DNA of 60,530 nt from Pseudomonas bohemica (GTDB taxonomy: Bacteria; Pseudomonadota; Gammaproteobacteria; Pseudomonadales; Pseudomonadaceae), in assembly GCF_002934685.1 (NCBI RefSeq), contig NZ_NKHL01000118.1, forward strand, positions 134,956 to 195,485. Reading direction: 5' to 3'. Positions 24,904 to 33,425 of the stretch are shown here, in pieces; within the stretch, counting starts at the first letter, position 1, and each line of letters begins with the position of its first letter. Position numbers and translations under genes: made by a program. The notes under the pieces were generated by a model. The model worked only from the letters and a program-made list of their open reading frames with translations. It had not been told where the DNA came from and searched no databases.

Positions 24904-25970
24904 GCGACAGATTCCCTTGCCTGACGCTGCAACTCCGCGCGCAACTGCACAAGGCTTGGCGTGACGATCGGGATGAACGCCGACTCCCGCCAGCGTCTGG
25001 CGAATGCACTGCCGTGATCGCTGAGAAACGCCTTGCCACCGCTCGCCTGCAGCTCCAGTTGCACAGCACTGGCAACGGCGTCCGCCAAGGCAATGCGCAG
25101 GCGAAACAACGCAGCGGCCTGGGTCAGAAACCGTCCTTCGAGCAGTCCCACCTTGAGTTCGTTGACCACCGACTCCAGAAGCTCGCGCTGTTCATCATAC
25201 TCAGCGTTCAACACCGAACGTGTGCCTTCAAGGTGAGCCTTGACCTGCTCCAGCGCACGCCGCGCCAGGCCGATCGACAGGCCACACTGCAGGCCAAGGA
25301 AAGCCGGGCGCACGGCTGGCAGAAATTGCCGTGCGTCGTGATGCAGGAGCCAATCGCGACCGAGCCGGACCTCGTTGAAATCAAGCGCTGCGGTATTGCT
25401 CGACTGCAGCCCCATCAGTTGCAAGTCCTCCGAGCGCTCGAGCCCCTTGGCATGGGAAGGGATCGCCATGATGAACGGTTGGGAACCGGCTGCTGCCTCA
25501 ATGGCCGCCGCGACGACGAAGCCTTCCTTGCGCAGATTGGTTACCCAGTGCAGGCGTCCGGCAAACGACCAGCCATCCTGCGCTTCGGTGGCGCGAACCT
25601 GCAATGACTCGATCCCCGAGAGGAATTTCATGGCGTTGGAAAGCCCGGTCGCGCCCGCCAGCGACCCGTCCAGCAAATCCGGCAGCAAACGCGCGCGCAG
25701 CCGGACGTTGGGGCTGTGCAGCAGATACTCAATGAAAGCGCGCTGGCCCCAGAGAACAAAGGCTGCGGTCACCGAATGGCTCGCGACGCCCGCCACCGTA
25801 TCCACCGCGTCGGCAAGGGTGCCCCCGGAACCGCCCTGCGACGGATCGATGCCAACGCGCAGCAGGTTTGCGCCGGCCAACTGGGACAGCACCGAGTGCG
25901 GATCACAATCGCCGAGATCCAGTGCCTGAGCATGAGCATCAAGCCAGGCGCCAAGTGCCGCGTCGACCAT
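24900..25970 (-). CDS. Divergent acyl-CoA-dehydrogenase-fold flavoenzyme
   Basis: A 356-residue protein of the acyl-CoA dehydrogenase superfamily, shorter than the DszC-like enzymes nearby (408-426). N-terminal and middle domains are visible (LLRVGIDPSQGGSGGTLADAV, GATGLSNAMKFLSG, LQLMGLQSSNTAALDFNEV), but the C-terminal RxWRNxRT...H[ND]P motif of the others is absent; the end reads GGKAFLSDHGSAFARRWRESAF. It probably binds FAD/FMN, and its reaction is unknown. An AAGGAG ribosome site precedes the ATG. It leads the ABC importer genes, suggesting that it processes the imported compound. Confidence 0.78.
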   Translation of the reverse strand: MVDAALGAWLDAHAQALDLGDCDPHSVLSQLAGANLLRVGIDPSQGGSGGTLADAVDTVAGVASHSVTAAFVLWGQRAFIEYLLHSPNVRLRARLLPDLLDGSLAGATGLSNAMKFLSGIESLQVRATEAQDGWSFAGRLHWVTNLRKEGFVVAAAIEAAAGSQPFIMAIPSHAKGLERSEDLQLMGLQSSNTAALDFNEVRLGRDWLLHHDARQFLPAVRPAFLGLQCGLSIGLARRALEQVKAHLEGTRSVLNAEYDEQRELLESVVNELKVGLLEGRFLTQAAALFRLRIALADAVASAVQLELQASGGKAFLSDHGSAFARRWRESAFIPIVTPSLVQLRAELQRQARESVA

Positions 25971-26032
25971 GGGTTATCTCCTTATCTGTTGAACAGCTGG
26001 CACGCAGCTCACTGTTTTATAGAGCGGCTGGC

Positions 26033-26593
26033 TTACTGCGCGGGACGCTGCCAGTGGTACTTTTCAAGTTCAGGATTCAGGGAGGTCCGGGCAAATACGT
26101 TGGCGAAGTTGCACAGGGTGGCCAGGCTGACGCCGAGGATGACCTCCAACGCATTGCTTTCGCTGAAACCTGCAGCCTGGAACGCCTCGTAGATAGTGTC
26201 GGAGACGTCGCCGCGTGTGGCGATCACTTCGCGGGCGAAATCGGCCAGCGCTTCGAGTCTGGCGTCAGGCAACTGAGTGCCGGCGCGCAGTGCGTCGACC
26301 ACCTCTTGCGACAAACGCGCCTTGTTCAAGCCGACCGCCGTATGACCCGCCACGCAGAAAGAACAGCCGTGGTGAGTCGCTGCGATCAGTTGCACCACTT
26401 CCCTTTCACCCAGACTTAGCTCAGCCTTGCCGTTGAGAGCCGACACGGTCAGGTAGGTTTCCAGCGCGGCCGGGGCATTGGCCAGCACGCCAAGCAGGTT
26501 GGGCAGGTAACCGTTAGCCTTGAGAGCGTTTTCCAGGAAGGGCCGGGCGGCCTCGGGTGCGCTTTGCAGCGTTTGCACAGTAACGCGAGACAT
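26033..26593 (-). CDS. AhpD-like carboxymuconolactone-decarboxylase-family protein
   Basis: A 186-residue all-helical protein of the AhpD/CMD family. The redox CxxC motif (Cys77-Ser-Phe-Cys80) and the following His84 in HGCSFCVAGH match peroxidase-partner AhpD proteins rather than true decarboxylases. It is likely a cytoplasmic peroxide- or disulfide-handling enzyme. An AGGAG site precedes the ATG. It is the first gene of the minus-strand unit that continues, after 62 bases, with the 24900 flavoenzyme and ABC genes, and it is divergent from the AraC regulator across 101 bases. Confidence 0.85.
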   Translation of the reverse strand: MSRVTVQTLQSAPEAARPFLENALKANGYLPNLLGVLANAPAALETYLTVSALNGKAELSLGEREVVQLIAATHHGCSFCVAGHTAVGLNKARLSQEVVDALRAGTQLPDARLEALADFAREVIATRGDVSDTIYEAFQAAGFSESNALEVILGVSLATLCNFANVFARTSLNPELEKYHWQRPAQ

Positions 26594-26694
26594 GATGGAC
26601 TCCTGTAGGTTGGGGTCCGGAAAGTGTGTTGGTTATAAAAATTTCGATCCATATTCTAAAGTAGCGATTACTTGCTCCTGAGTGTTTCCCTTAG

Positions 26695-27627
26695 ATGAAT
26701 TCATCCAGCCCCCTTGTCGATTGGTTATTAGAAAGTCTCGAACTCGATGCCAGCGTTTTCCACGTCGGCCGATACTGCGGCGGCTGGCACGCCAGCACAC
26801 AGGGGATGGCGCGTTCCAGCTTTCATGTGCTGGTGCGAGGACAATGCTGGCTGCACTTCGACGGCCACCAGATGCCGCAGAAGCTGGAAACGGGGGATGC
26901 CGTATTCTTGCTGCGTGACTTGCCATATCGCTTGTCCAGCGAGGCCGACGCGGATGCGGCACAACGGCAGCCACGCACGGCAATGCAAGCGCTCGACAAC
27001 TCGGCCAACGACGGCGTGGGACTGGTCTGCGGTTTCTTCCACTTTCACTCGGGGCTGTCGGCACTGATCGTCGACGCCCTGCCCGACTTTATCATTCTGC
27101 GTGCCGACGAACCCTCGTCGAGCGCGGCGCGCAGCTTGTTCGAACTGATTCTGCAGGAGTGCCAGCGTGAGTCAGGGCCGTCTTCCTCGTTGCTGGAACG
27201 GCTGAGCCATTTGCTGTTTCTGTATGTGCTGCGTCAGCAGGTCGGGGGAAACCCGGCCCTCGGCGGGCTGGTGGCACTGGCCCGGCAGCCGTTGTTCGCT
27301 GCGCTGTTGCAGCATTTGATCGAACACCCCGAACAGGCCTGGACGCTGGAAAGCATGGCCTCCTACACTGGCCTGTCGCGCTCGGCCTTCTTCAAGCGCT
27401 TCAACGAAATTGCAGGCCAGTCGCCAGGCAATGTCCTGCTCGCGCTGCGCATGCGTCATGCCGCACGCCTGCTCAAGGCCAACCAGACCGTGGAGCACGT
27501 CGCCAACGCCGTGGGTTATCAATCGGTTTCCGCGTTTACCCGCGCGTTCACCAAGGCGGAAGGTGTGCAACCGGGCGCCTATCGCAAGCAGCACGACAGG
27601 CGCTACGCACTGCGTGTGGTCAGCTGA
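26695..27627 (+). CDS. AraC-family transcriptional regulator with cupin_6-type sensor domain
   Basis: A 310-residue regulator. The N-terminal cupin domain (about 1-190) includes the typical FHVLVRGQCWLHFDG and GDAVFLLRDLPYRLSS. The C-terminal AraC domain holds two helix-turn-helices (about 215-300: SMASYTGLSRSAFFKRFNEIAGQSP and VANAVGYQSVSAFTRAFTKAEGVQPG). Being divergent from the AhpD-like gene, it probably controls that operon. Its 3' end overlaps the convergent monooxygenase gene by eight bases. No clear ribosome site precedes the ATG. Confidence 0.87.
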   Translation: MNSSSPLVDWLLESLELDASVFHVGRYCGGWHASTQGMARSSFHVLVRGQCWLHFDGHQMPQKLETGDAVFLLRDLPYRLSSEADADAAQRQPRTAMQALDNSANDGVGLVCGFFHFHSGLSALIVDALPDFIILRADEPSSSAARSLFELILQECQRESGPSSSLLERLSHLLFLYVLRQQVGGNPALGGLVALARQPLFAALLQHLIEHPEQAWTLESMASYTGLSRSAFFKRFNEIAGQSPGNVLLALRMRHAARLLKANQTVEHVANAVGYQSVSAFTRAFTKAEGVQPGAYRKQHDRRYALRVVS

Positions 27628-28945
27628 AAAACCGGTTCGCCGGTCTCGGTAAACCCAGGTTCTCCCGCAAGGTCTTGCCCTCGTATTCGCGCCGGAAAAT
27701 CCCGCGATTCTGCAACTCGGGAATCACCTTGTCGACGAAGTCATCCAGCCCGCCCGGCAGCCACGGGAACATGATGTTGAAGCCGTCGCTGCCACCGGTC
27801 TCCAGCCACTCCTGCATCTCGTCGGCAATGGTCTGTGCCGTGCCGACGAACGAAAGCCCCGCGTAACCACCCAGGCGTTGCGCCAGTTGCCGAACCGTCA
27901 GTTGCTCGCGGTCGGCAAGGGCCAGAACCCGCTCCTGAGAGCTGCGGCTGGCGTTAGTCTGCGGGATCGAGGGCAGGAAGCCGTCCGGATCGAACTGGCT
28001 GGCGTCCACGCCCAGAGCAACCGACAGCGAGGCAATCGCGCTTTGCTCATGCACCAGGCTGTCGAGGTGGGCACGAATCCGTTTGGCCTCGTCAACCGTA
28101 TCGCCTACGACCACGAACGCGCCCGGCAATATCTTCAGGTGCTCCGGATTGCGGCCGATGCGCGCCATGCGGCCTTTGACGTCGGCGTAGAATTCCCGAC
28201 CGTCCTCCAGCGTCCCCGGCGCAACGAAGATAACCTCTGCCGTCTCCGCCGCCAGCTGACGGCCTGGCTCCGAGGCCCCGGCCTGAACGATCACCGGCCA
28301 GCCCTGCACGGGGCGGGCGATATGCAACGGACCGCGCACCGACAGGTACTCACCCTTGTGATCGAGGGTGTGTAGCTTGTCGGGGTCGAAGTACACGCCG
28401 CTTTCGGCATCGCGAATAAAGGCGTCATCCGCCCAGCTGTCCCATAGCCCGGTGACCACATCGTAGAACTCCCTGGCGCGTGCGTAGCGCTGGTCGTGGG
28501 CCAGATGCTCCTGCAGCCCGAAGTTCAGCGCCGCATCGGGATTTGAAGTGGTGACGATGTTCCAGCCTGCCCGGCCGTTGCTCAGGTGGTCCAGCGAGGC
28601 GAAACGGCGGGCGATATGGAACGGTTCGTCGAACGTGGTCGACGCCGTGGCCACCAGACCGATGTGTTCGGTGGCCTGGCTCAGCGCCGATAGCAAAGTG
28701 AACGGCTCAAACGACGTCGCCGTATGACTGCGCTTCAGCGCTTCGATCGGCATGTTGAGCATGGCCAGGTGGTCGGCCATGAAGAACGCGTCGAACCGCG
28801 CCCGCTCCAGGGTTTGGGCGAGGCGTTTGAGGTGGGCGAAGTTGAAATTGGCATCGCGCCAGGCGTTTGGGTAGCGCCAGGCGCCGGTATGGATACTCAC
28901 AGGGCGCATGAACGCGCCGAGTTTGAGTTGGCGTTGTGTGGTCAT
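27620..28945 (-). CDS. DszA/NtaA-like FMN-dependent monooxygenase
   Basis: A second luciferase-like monooxygenase of the NtaA/SnaA/DszA branch (441 residues). Landmarks are KLGAFMRPVSIHTGAWRYP, LSNGRAGWNIVTTSNPDAALNFG, REFYDVVTGLWDSWADD, DHKGEYLSVRGPLHIARP and VIVQAGASEPGRQLA; the end NRGIFRREYEGKTLRENLGL matches the DszA C-terminus well. I start at the ATG at 28945 (MTTQRQLKLG) since GGA lies upstream; an ATG at 28978 gives 11 extra residues. It is the last gene after two DszB-like genes and a flavoprotein pair on the same strand. It needs FMNH2 from elsewhere. Confidence 0.85.
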   Translation of the reverse strand: MTTQRQLKLGAFMRPVSIHTGAWRYPNAWRDANFNFAHLKRLAQTLERARFDAFFMADHLAMLNMPIEALKRSHTATSFEPFTLLSALSQATEHIGLVATASTTFDEPFHIARRFASLDHLSNGRAGWNIVTTSNPDAALNFGLQEHLAHDQRYARAREFYDVVTGLWDSWADDAFIRDAESGVYFDPDKLHTLDHKGEYLSVRGPLHIARPVQGWPVIVQAGASEPGRQLAAETAEVIFVAPGTLEDGREFYADVKGRMARIGRNPEHLKILPGAFVVVGDTVDEAKRIRAHLDSLVHEQSAIASLSVALGVDASQFDPDGFLPSIPQTNASRSSQERVLALADREQLTVRQLAQRLGGYAGLSFVGTAQTIADEMQEWLETGGSDGFNIMFPWLPGGLDDFVDKVIPELQNRGIFRREYEGKTLRENLGLPRPANRFFS

Positions 28946-29049
28946 CAGGCGATCCGGTCGTCGATAAACCGACAGCATCGGCGGTTGGCCGGGTTGCGGT
29001 CCAATAACCTGATGGACTGGCTTATGCTTTTTTGATCGCCACTAGCCCC

Positions 29050-29121
29050 CCTACAGCAGCATGGCTTGCCGGCGCTGACGGAGCTGAGATCGCTACCGCC
29101 GGCAAGTCGGGCTGTTACAGG
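29050..29121. repeat. REP pair (inverted repeat)
   Basis: Arms cctacagcagcatggcttgc at the left and gcaagtcgggctgttacagg at the right form an imperfect palindrome around a 30-base centre. It sits between the DszB-like gene (ends 29137) and the DszA-like gene (starts 28945) of one minus-strand cluster. Confidence 0.6.
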
Positions 29122-29136
29122 AGCGTCGCTGGGAGT

Positions 29137-30201
29137 TCAGCCGAGCACGATCTCATCTTTCAACGCCCAGGCCTTTTCCAACGGCGCGGGATCGATCCAA
29201 CTATCGACATCGAAATCCTGGTCGATGAAACCTTCGGCCAGCAGGAAGTCTTTCTGGCGGCGCAGTCCTTCGACGTAAATCTCGGACAGCTTGGGCTCGA
29301 ACGACAGATGCAGCTGGTTGCCGAAGGCCAGCCGTACGCTGTCGGCGTCGGTTGCGGTTTCGGCGGCGATGGTGTCGACCACTTCCTGGGGGTGATCCTT
29401 GGCCCATTCGTAGGTCTTCAACAGCACGGCAAGGTAGCGGGCGACGATCTCGGGCGAGTCCTTCAGCGTCTGCCGATCCACCGTGATCGGCCGCGGCGAA
29501 CCCGCGCTCAGCCGCAGCAGGGGGTCTTCCTGTTCATTGAGGTTGATGATCGGCCGCAGCCCCTGAGCCAGGGCCCGCGCGCTGCCCGAGCCCTTGATGA
29601 AGATCGCATCCACGGTGCCGTTGAGCAGGGCCAGGGTCGGGATGGCGTGATGGTCCTCGCGGGTTTTCGAGACCTCCTTGAGGTCCCATTCCGGCGCGGC
29701 GATGTCGACGAATTCAACGCTGTCCCGCGGCACGCCACCCAGATGCAGCGCAGTCAGCAAACCGCGCAGGCCTTCGGCGCGACCGACGTCCACCAGGTCG
29801 CCAGCGGCCTTGCGCACCACCCCGAGTTTGCGCCCGCGCAGGTCTGCGACCGTCTTGATATCGCTGTCGCCACGCACGAACACCAGCTGTTCCTCATCCA
29901 CCCAGGTGATACCGACGACCACCGTGTCCTGCCCCTGGGCGCGGGCCCAAATCGGCGGAACGTTGCCACCTTCGCGAAAGCTGCCGGCAAGGCTGTGGCG
30001 AAAGTGCGACTCACGCACGGCACGGTCCTGGGAGGCGCGGATCGAATCGAGGGTGACGCCGTGCCGGGCGAATTCGTTTTGCAACCAGTGCTTGTGCTGG
30101 GCGATGCCGGAGGTGGTCGGCACCGGGCAGCGGGTGTACCAGATCGTGGTCGCAGCTGCAGCGTTGACGGCTTGCGGTTGTTTGAGCAGTGCTTCAGACA
30201 T
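29137..30201 (-). CDS. DszB-like desulfinase (solute-binding-protein fold, no signal peptide)
   Basis: A 354-residue protein that automatic annotation would call a sulfonate-binding protein. It lacks any signal peptide, however, and keeps the active-site signature of DszB, the 2'-hydroxybiphenyl-2-sulfinate desulfinase: Cys25 in WYTRCPVP, His66 in ESHFRHS and Arg76 in FREGGNVPP, corresponding to DszB Cys27, His60 and Arg70. The next segment, VVVGITWVDEEQLVFVR, also aligns. I infer a cytoplasmic C-S cleaving enzyme releasing sulfite from a sulfinate. AGGAG seven bases before the ATG at 30201 fixes the start. It is grouped with a second paralogue at 32433 and a DszA-like monooxygenase. Confidence 0.78.
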   Translation of the reverse strand: MSEALLKQPQAVNAAAATTIWYTRCPVPTTSGIAQHKHWLQNEFARHGVTLDSIRASQDRAVRESHFRHSLAGSFREGGNVPPIWARAQGQDTVVVGITWVDEEQLVFVRGDSDIKTVADLRGRKLGVVRKAAGDLVDVGRAEGLRGLLTALHLGGVPRDSVEFVDIAAPEWDLKEVSKTREDHHAIPTLALLNGTVDAIFIKGSGSARALAQGLRPIINLNEQEDPLLRLSAGSPRPITVDRQTLKDSPEIVARYLAVLLKTYEWAKDHPQEVVDTIAAETATDADSVRLAFGNQLHLSFEPKLSEIYVEGLRRQKDFLLAEGFIDQDFDVDSWIDPAPLEKAWALKDEIVLG

Positions 30202-30303
30202 GATCAGACTCCTGAATGAGTTCGCTGGGCGATTGAATGAGTGCAAGCCCGACAGGCAGTCAGGTGGTTGTTATCAAGCGTTACGCGCTGTGAGAAAAAA
30301 GCC

Positions 30304-30690
30304 TCACTGCGGCTGAGCGGTCTGTTCGAGGGTCCTGCCGGGCTTGATCCTCTTCGGTTTTTCCCGCACCAGACTCAGCTCGACCACGGTGTCGTGCAGG
30401 GCCAGTTTGGGCTTGGCCGGTTCGATGCGAATGCCGTCGTGCAGCGGCACCGTACAGGCCAGCTTGACCTCGCCGTCGATGCGCATCGCACACAGCTTGC
30501 ACAGCCCGCGGCGACACGACAGCGAGTAGCCCAGATTAGGTTCGAACACCCGCTGTGCGTATTGCAGCGCGGTACTGACCGACGCGCCCTCCCAACTGTC
30601 GATGCCCAGGCCAAGGCCGGCAGGGGGCGGCAGCTGGATATCCAGCGGGCGAAGTTCGCCGTCACGAAACAGCGTCAGGTGCATCAGCAT
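30304..30690 (-). CDS. Small [2Fe-2S] protein resembling the N-terminal domain of SdhB/FrdB
   Basis: A 128-residue ferredoxin-like protein. Cys59, Cys64, Cys67 and Cys79 (SCRRGLCKLCAM...LAC) give the Cx4Cx2Cx11C [2Fe-2S] pattern of succinate dehydrogenase/fumarate reductase iron-sulfur subunits. The second domain of those subunits, with the other two clusters, is missing and is not encoded nearby. GGAG precedes the ATG at 30690. It lies 25 bases after the fumarate-reductase-like flavoprotein gene, so it probably carries electrons to or from that FAD. The partner at the far end is unknown. Confidence 0.8.
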   Translation of the reverse strand: MLMHLTLFRDGELRPLDIQLPPPAGLGLGIDSWEGASVSTALQYAQRVFEPNLGYSLSCRRGLCKLCAMRIDGEVKLACTVPLHDGIRIEPAKPKLALHDTVVELSLVREKPKRIKPGRTLEQTAQPQ

Positions 30691-30715
30691 GCAAAACTCC
30701 GGGAAAATAAGCTGT

Positions 30716-32440
30716 TCATGGCCGCGCCAGAAACGGAAAGGCCACGGGGGTCGTGTGCCGCACCAACTTGCCTGCGTCGAAGCGGATCAACGAATGGGTC
30801 AACGGTCCGCTGTAGGTCGCCTTGTGATCGTGACGCTGATGCGCCCCGATGGAATGCTCACGCCCCGCCGCGCCGAGCAAGGCGGATTCCAGCACCGTGA
30901 ACGCCGCCTGGCACTCCAGCGCGTCGCTCCAGTCCCGGTTCCACATCAGGTCGCGGGTGCGACAGGCCAATTGCGGGAGCGCGCTGTTTTTCAGATCCGC
31001 CAGCGCGGTTTGCGCCTGGGCAATCGACTCGGCAGTCCGCACCGGGCCGAGGGAGGTTTCGGCCAGTTGCGAGAGCTGTTCCTTGAGTTCGAAGGGGGCG
31101 ATTCCATCACGTTTTTCAAACGGCGCGACCGTCGCCGAGAAGGCCGCGCCGTGGTTGTCGGCCAGGCGATCGCGGGCGCGGCGCTGTCGGGCATCATGGG
31201 CCGCTGCCAGACCGGCGACGCGACCCTGTACCAACACCTGCGCACCCGCATTGCCGGACAAACGATTAGCACCATGCATCGCGCCGGTGGCCTCGCCGCA
31301 GGCAAACAAGCCTGGCACGCCGGTATGGGTGCCCCTGTCGACGCGCACGCCACCCAGGGAAAAATGGGCGGCCGGTGCGACCTCGATGGCGTAGCCCTGC
31401 TTGATTCGCTCCACCAGCGGGGTCATGTCGAAGCCTTCCCACTGCCAATCGGCGCTGATGTTGCGCGACATGCTGGGGAAGTGATCGATGATGTCGTTGG
31501 GCAAATGTTTCCACGACAGGTACACCCCACCGTTGGGGCTGCCGCGGCCTTCGTAGACTTCCGTGGCGCAGGCGGCCGAGACCATGTCGCGGGTCGCCAG
31601 CTCCATGCGCGTCGGGTCCCAGCGCGCCATGAAGCGTTCGCCGAAGCGGTTCATCAACCAGGCATGCACGCCGCTCTGTGGCCCGAGAATCCATGGGAAC
31701 TGTAAGCCTCGCCAGATCGCCGGAGCGGCCAGGCAGCAGGGCAAAAACTGGGTCATTTCCATATCGATCAACGTCGCACCCGCCTCTACCGCCATGCGCT
31801 GTCCTTCACCGGACAGTTCTTCCGGCGCGGTGCGTAGGCTCCAATTGGAGGTGGCGCCACCGGTGGCGATGACCGTGCTGTGGCCGTAGAGGCTGTCCAC
31901 CGCCCCTGTGCGGCGATCCAGCCCGAGTACGCCGACCACCTCGGCACCGCGCCGCAGCAGCTGTGTGGACTGGAAATCCTCGCGAAAACTGACGCCTGCC
32001 TGAACCGCGATGCGCGTCAGCGCGCGCTGCATGTCAACGCCACTGACGTGGATGCCGCGTCCGCTGCTGTGGCCGGGCGCACGTCGGTTGATGGTGAATT
32101 TGATGCCCCAATCGACCAGCCGTCCAACCTCTTCACCAACACCGGTGACCATGCTCTCGACCAGTTGCTGGTCATTCAGCCAGGAGCCGGCCACGATGGT
32201 GTCCTGCAGAAAACGCTCTTCGGTATCGCTGGCATCGGCTTCCAGGCCCAGCGCCCGCAAGCTCTGCCCGGCAATGGAAACCCCGCCGCCGGAGGTAATG
32301 GTGGCGCCGCTGCGACCCACCAGTCCCTTGTTGACCACCAGCACCGACGCGCCTGCCTGACGTGCGTGAAACGCAGCGACCAGACCTGCCGCTCCGCCGC
32401 CCAGTACGATGACGTCCCAGGCCGATGACGACTCAGACAT
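30716..32440 (-). CDS. Fumarate-reductase/aspartate-oxidase-like FAD flavoprotein
   Basis: A 574-residue FAD enzyme of the SdhA/FrdA/NadB/AprA superfamily. The N-terminal dinucleotide fold is DVIVLGGGAAGLVAAFHARQAG. Other landmarks are GRSGATITSGGGVSIAG, VIATGGATSNWS, a substrate-site HFSLGGVRVD and GLFACGEATGAMHGANRLSGNA. The C-terminus has REHSIGAHQRHDH, as in SdhA. The ATG at 32440 follows GAGG and overlaps the upstream DszB-like gene by eight bases. With the short Fe-S protein it makes a soluble two-part redox enzyme; no membrane anchor gene is present. The substrate is unknown; the setting between two desulfinase-like genes suggests a role in oxidising or reducing an organosulfur intermediate. 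Confidence 0.82.
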   Translation of the reverse strand: MSESSSAWDVIVLGGGAAGLVAAFHARQAGASVLVVNKGLVGRSGATITSGGGVSIAGQSLRALGLEADASDTEERFLQDTIVAGSWLNDQQLVESMVTGVGEEVGRLVDWGIKFTINRRAPGHSSGRGIHVSGVDMQRALTRIAVQAGVSFREDFQSTQLLRRGAEVVGVLGLDRRTGAVDSLYGHSTVIATGGATSNWSLRTAPEELSGEGQRMAVEAGATLIDMEMTQFLPCCLAAPAIWRGLQFPWILGPQSGVHAWLMNRFGERFMARWDPTRMELATRDMVSAACATEVYEGRGSPNGGVYLSWKHLPNDIIDHFPSMSRNISADWQWEGFDMTPLVERIKQGYAIEVAPAAHFSLGGVRVDRGTHTGVPGLFACGEATGAMHGANRLSGNAGAQVLVQGRVAGLAAAHDARQRRARDRLADNHGAAFSATVAPFEKRDGIAPFELKEQLSQLAETSLGPVRTAESIAQAQTALADLKNSALPQLACRTRDLMWNRDWSDALECQAAFTVLESALLGAAGREHSIGAHQRHDHKATYSGPLTHSLIRFDAGKLVRHTTPVAFPFLARP

Positions 32441-33425
32441 GCAGCCAGTCCTCGATGGAAAAGTCGTTATCGATGAAGCCTTCCCTGAGCAGGAAGTTCT
32501 TGAACGAGTTGATTGCATCCAGACCCGGGGCGTCGAGTTGGGTGGTGAATTTCAGATGCAGATCAGGGCCAAACGCGCCTTGCACCGCTTCCTCGGAGAC
32601 GCCGATTTCCTGAGCGACGAAACGCTGGGTCAGGTCGGGATTCTGCGCCGCCCACTCGCCAGCCCGATGCACCGAATCCAGCAACAAGCGCAGCAGATCC
32701 GGCCGCTCTTTAGCCAAGGTGCCGTCGACGGTCAACAGGCGCGGCGTACCATTGTTGATGCGAATCGCGGCGTCGCCGTGGCTGCCGGTCTCGCTGAGAA
32801 TCACTGCACCGAACTGGTGGGCGACACTCAGCCCTTCGGCGCCCTTGACGAAGAAAGCGTCGATATTTCCCTGGATCAGCTGGGTGAACTCCGCGGCATA
32901 GGGCAAGCGACGTTTCAGCTGCGCCGGATAGCCAGGGGTTGTCACGCCCAACTGCGGGGCCTGCGTAATGACATCGACAAAGTTCACATCCTTTCGCGCA
33001 ATACCGGCAACTTTAAGGGTTGATAGCAACCCCTTGAGCGCGGTGGCCCGTTGAAAGTCGATGATTCCCGGCGGCTGACGAGGCAGGCCGAGGCGCCTGC
33101 CAACCAGTTGCGTGACGCTGCTGATGCCCGACGACGGCAGCGTGATCACCGCCTGGAATTCGTCGATCCAGGTAATGCCGACCAGCCGGGTGTCACGGCC
33201 ATTGGCGCGGGCATGGATCGGCGGAATGTTGCCGCCCTGGCGAAAGGACCAGGGTTGCGAATGATCGAAATGGCTGGCGCGGACTTTCTCATCCGGCGAG
33301 CTTTGCAGTGACTGAATACCCACCGAATGCTGCGCCAGTGCAGCCTCCAGGTAGCCGAGTTTCACGGCGAATCCGAGCGGCGTCGGGGTTGGGCAACGGG
33401 TGTACCAGAGATTTAGATCAGGCAT
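32433..33425 (-). CDS. Second DszB-like desulfinase (no signal peptide)
   Basis: A paralogue of the 29137 protein, about 330 residues, again with the binding-protein fold but no export signal. The DszB signature is intact: Cys11 in WYTRCPTPTP, His52 in ASHFDHS and Arg62 in FRQGGNIPP, then RLVGITWIDEFQAV. Two intact active sites in one operon suggest two substrates or two steps. The start is uncertain because no ribosome site is seen; in-frame ATGs lie at 33443, 33437 and 33425, and the last fits the family N-terminus best. It is the first gene of the minus-strand operon. Confidence 0.77.
   Translation of the reverse strand: MPDLNLWYTRCPTPTPLGFAVKLGYLEAALAQHSVGIQSLQSSPDEKVRASHFDHSQPWSFRQGGNIPPIHARANGRDTRLVGITWIDEFQAVITLPSSGISSVTQLVGRRLGLPRQPPGIIDFQRATALKGLLSTLKVAGIARKDVNFVDVITQAPQLGVTTPGYPAQLKRRLPYAAEFTQLIQGNIDAFFVKGAEGLSVAHQFGAVILSETGSHGDAAIRINNGTPRLLTVDGTLAKERPDLLRLLLDSVHRAGEWAAQNPDLTQRFVAQEIGVSEEAVQGAFGPDLHLKFTTQLDAPGLDAINSFKNFLLREGFIDNDFSIEDWLHV

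Noticed and set aside
29137..30201. Reading the DszB-like proteins as sulfonate-binding proteins
   Set aside because: They have no signal peptide, and the Cys/His/Arg signature of DszB is intact in both copies; the shared fold explains the confusion.
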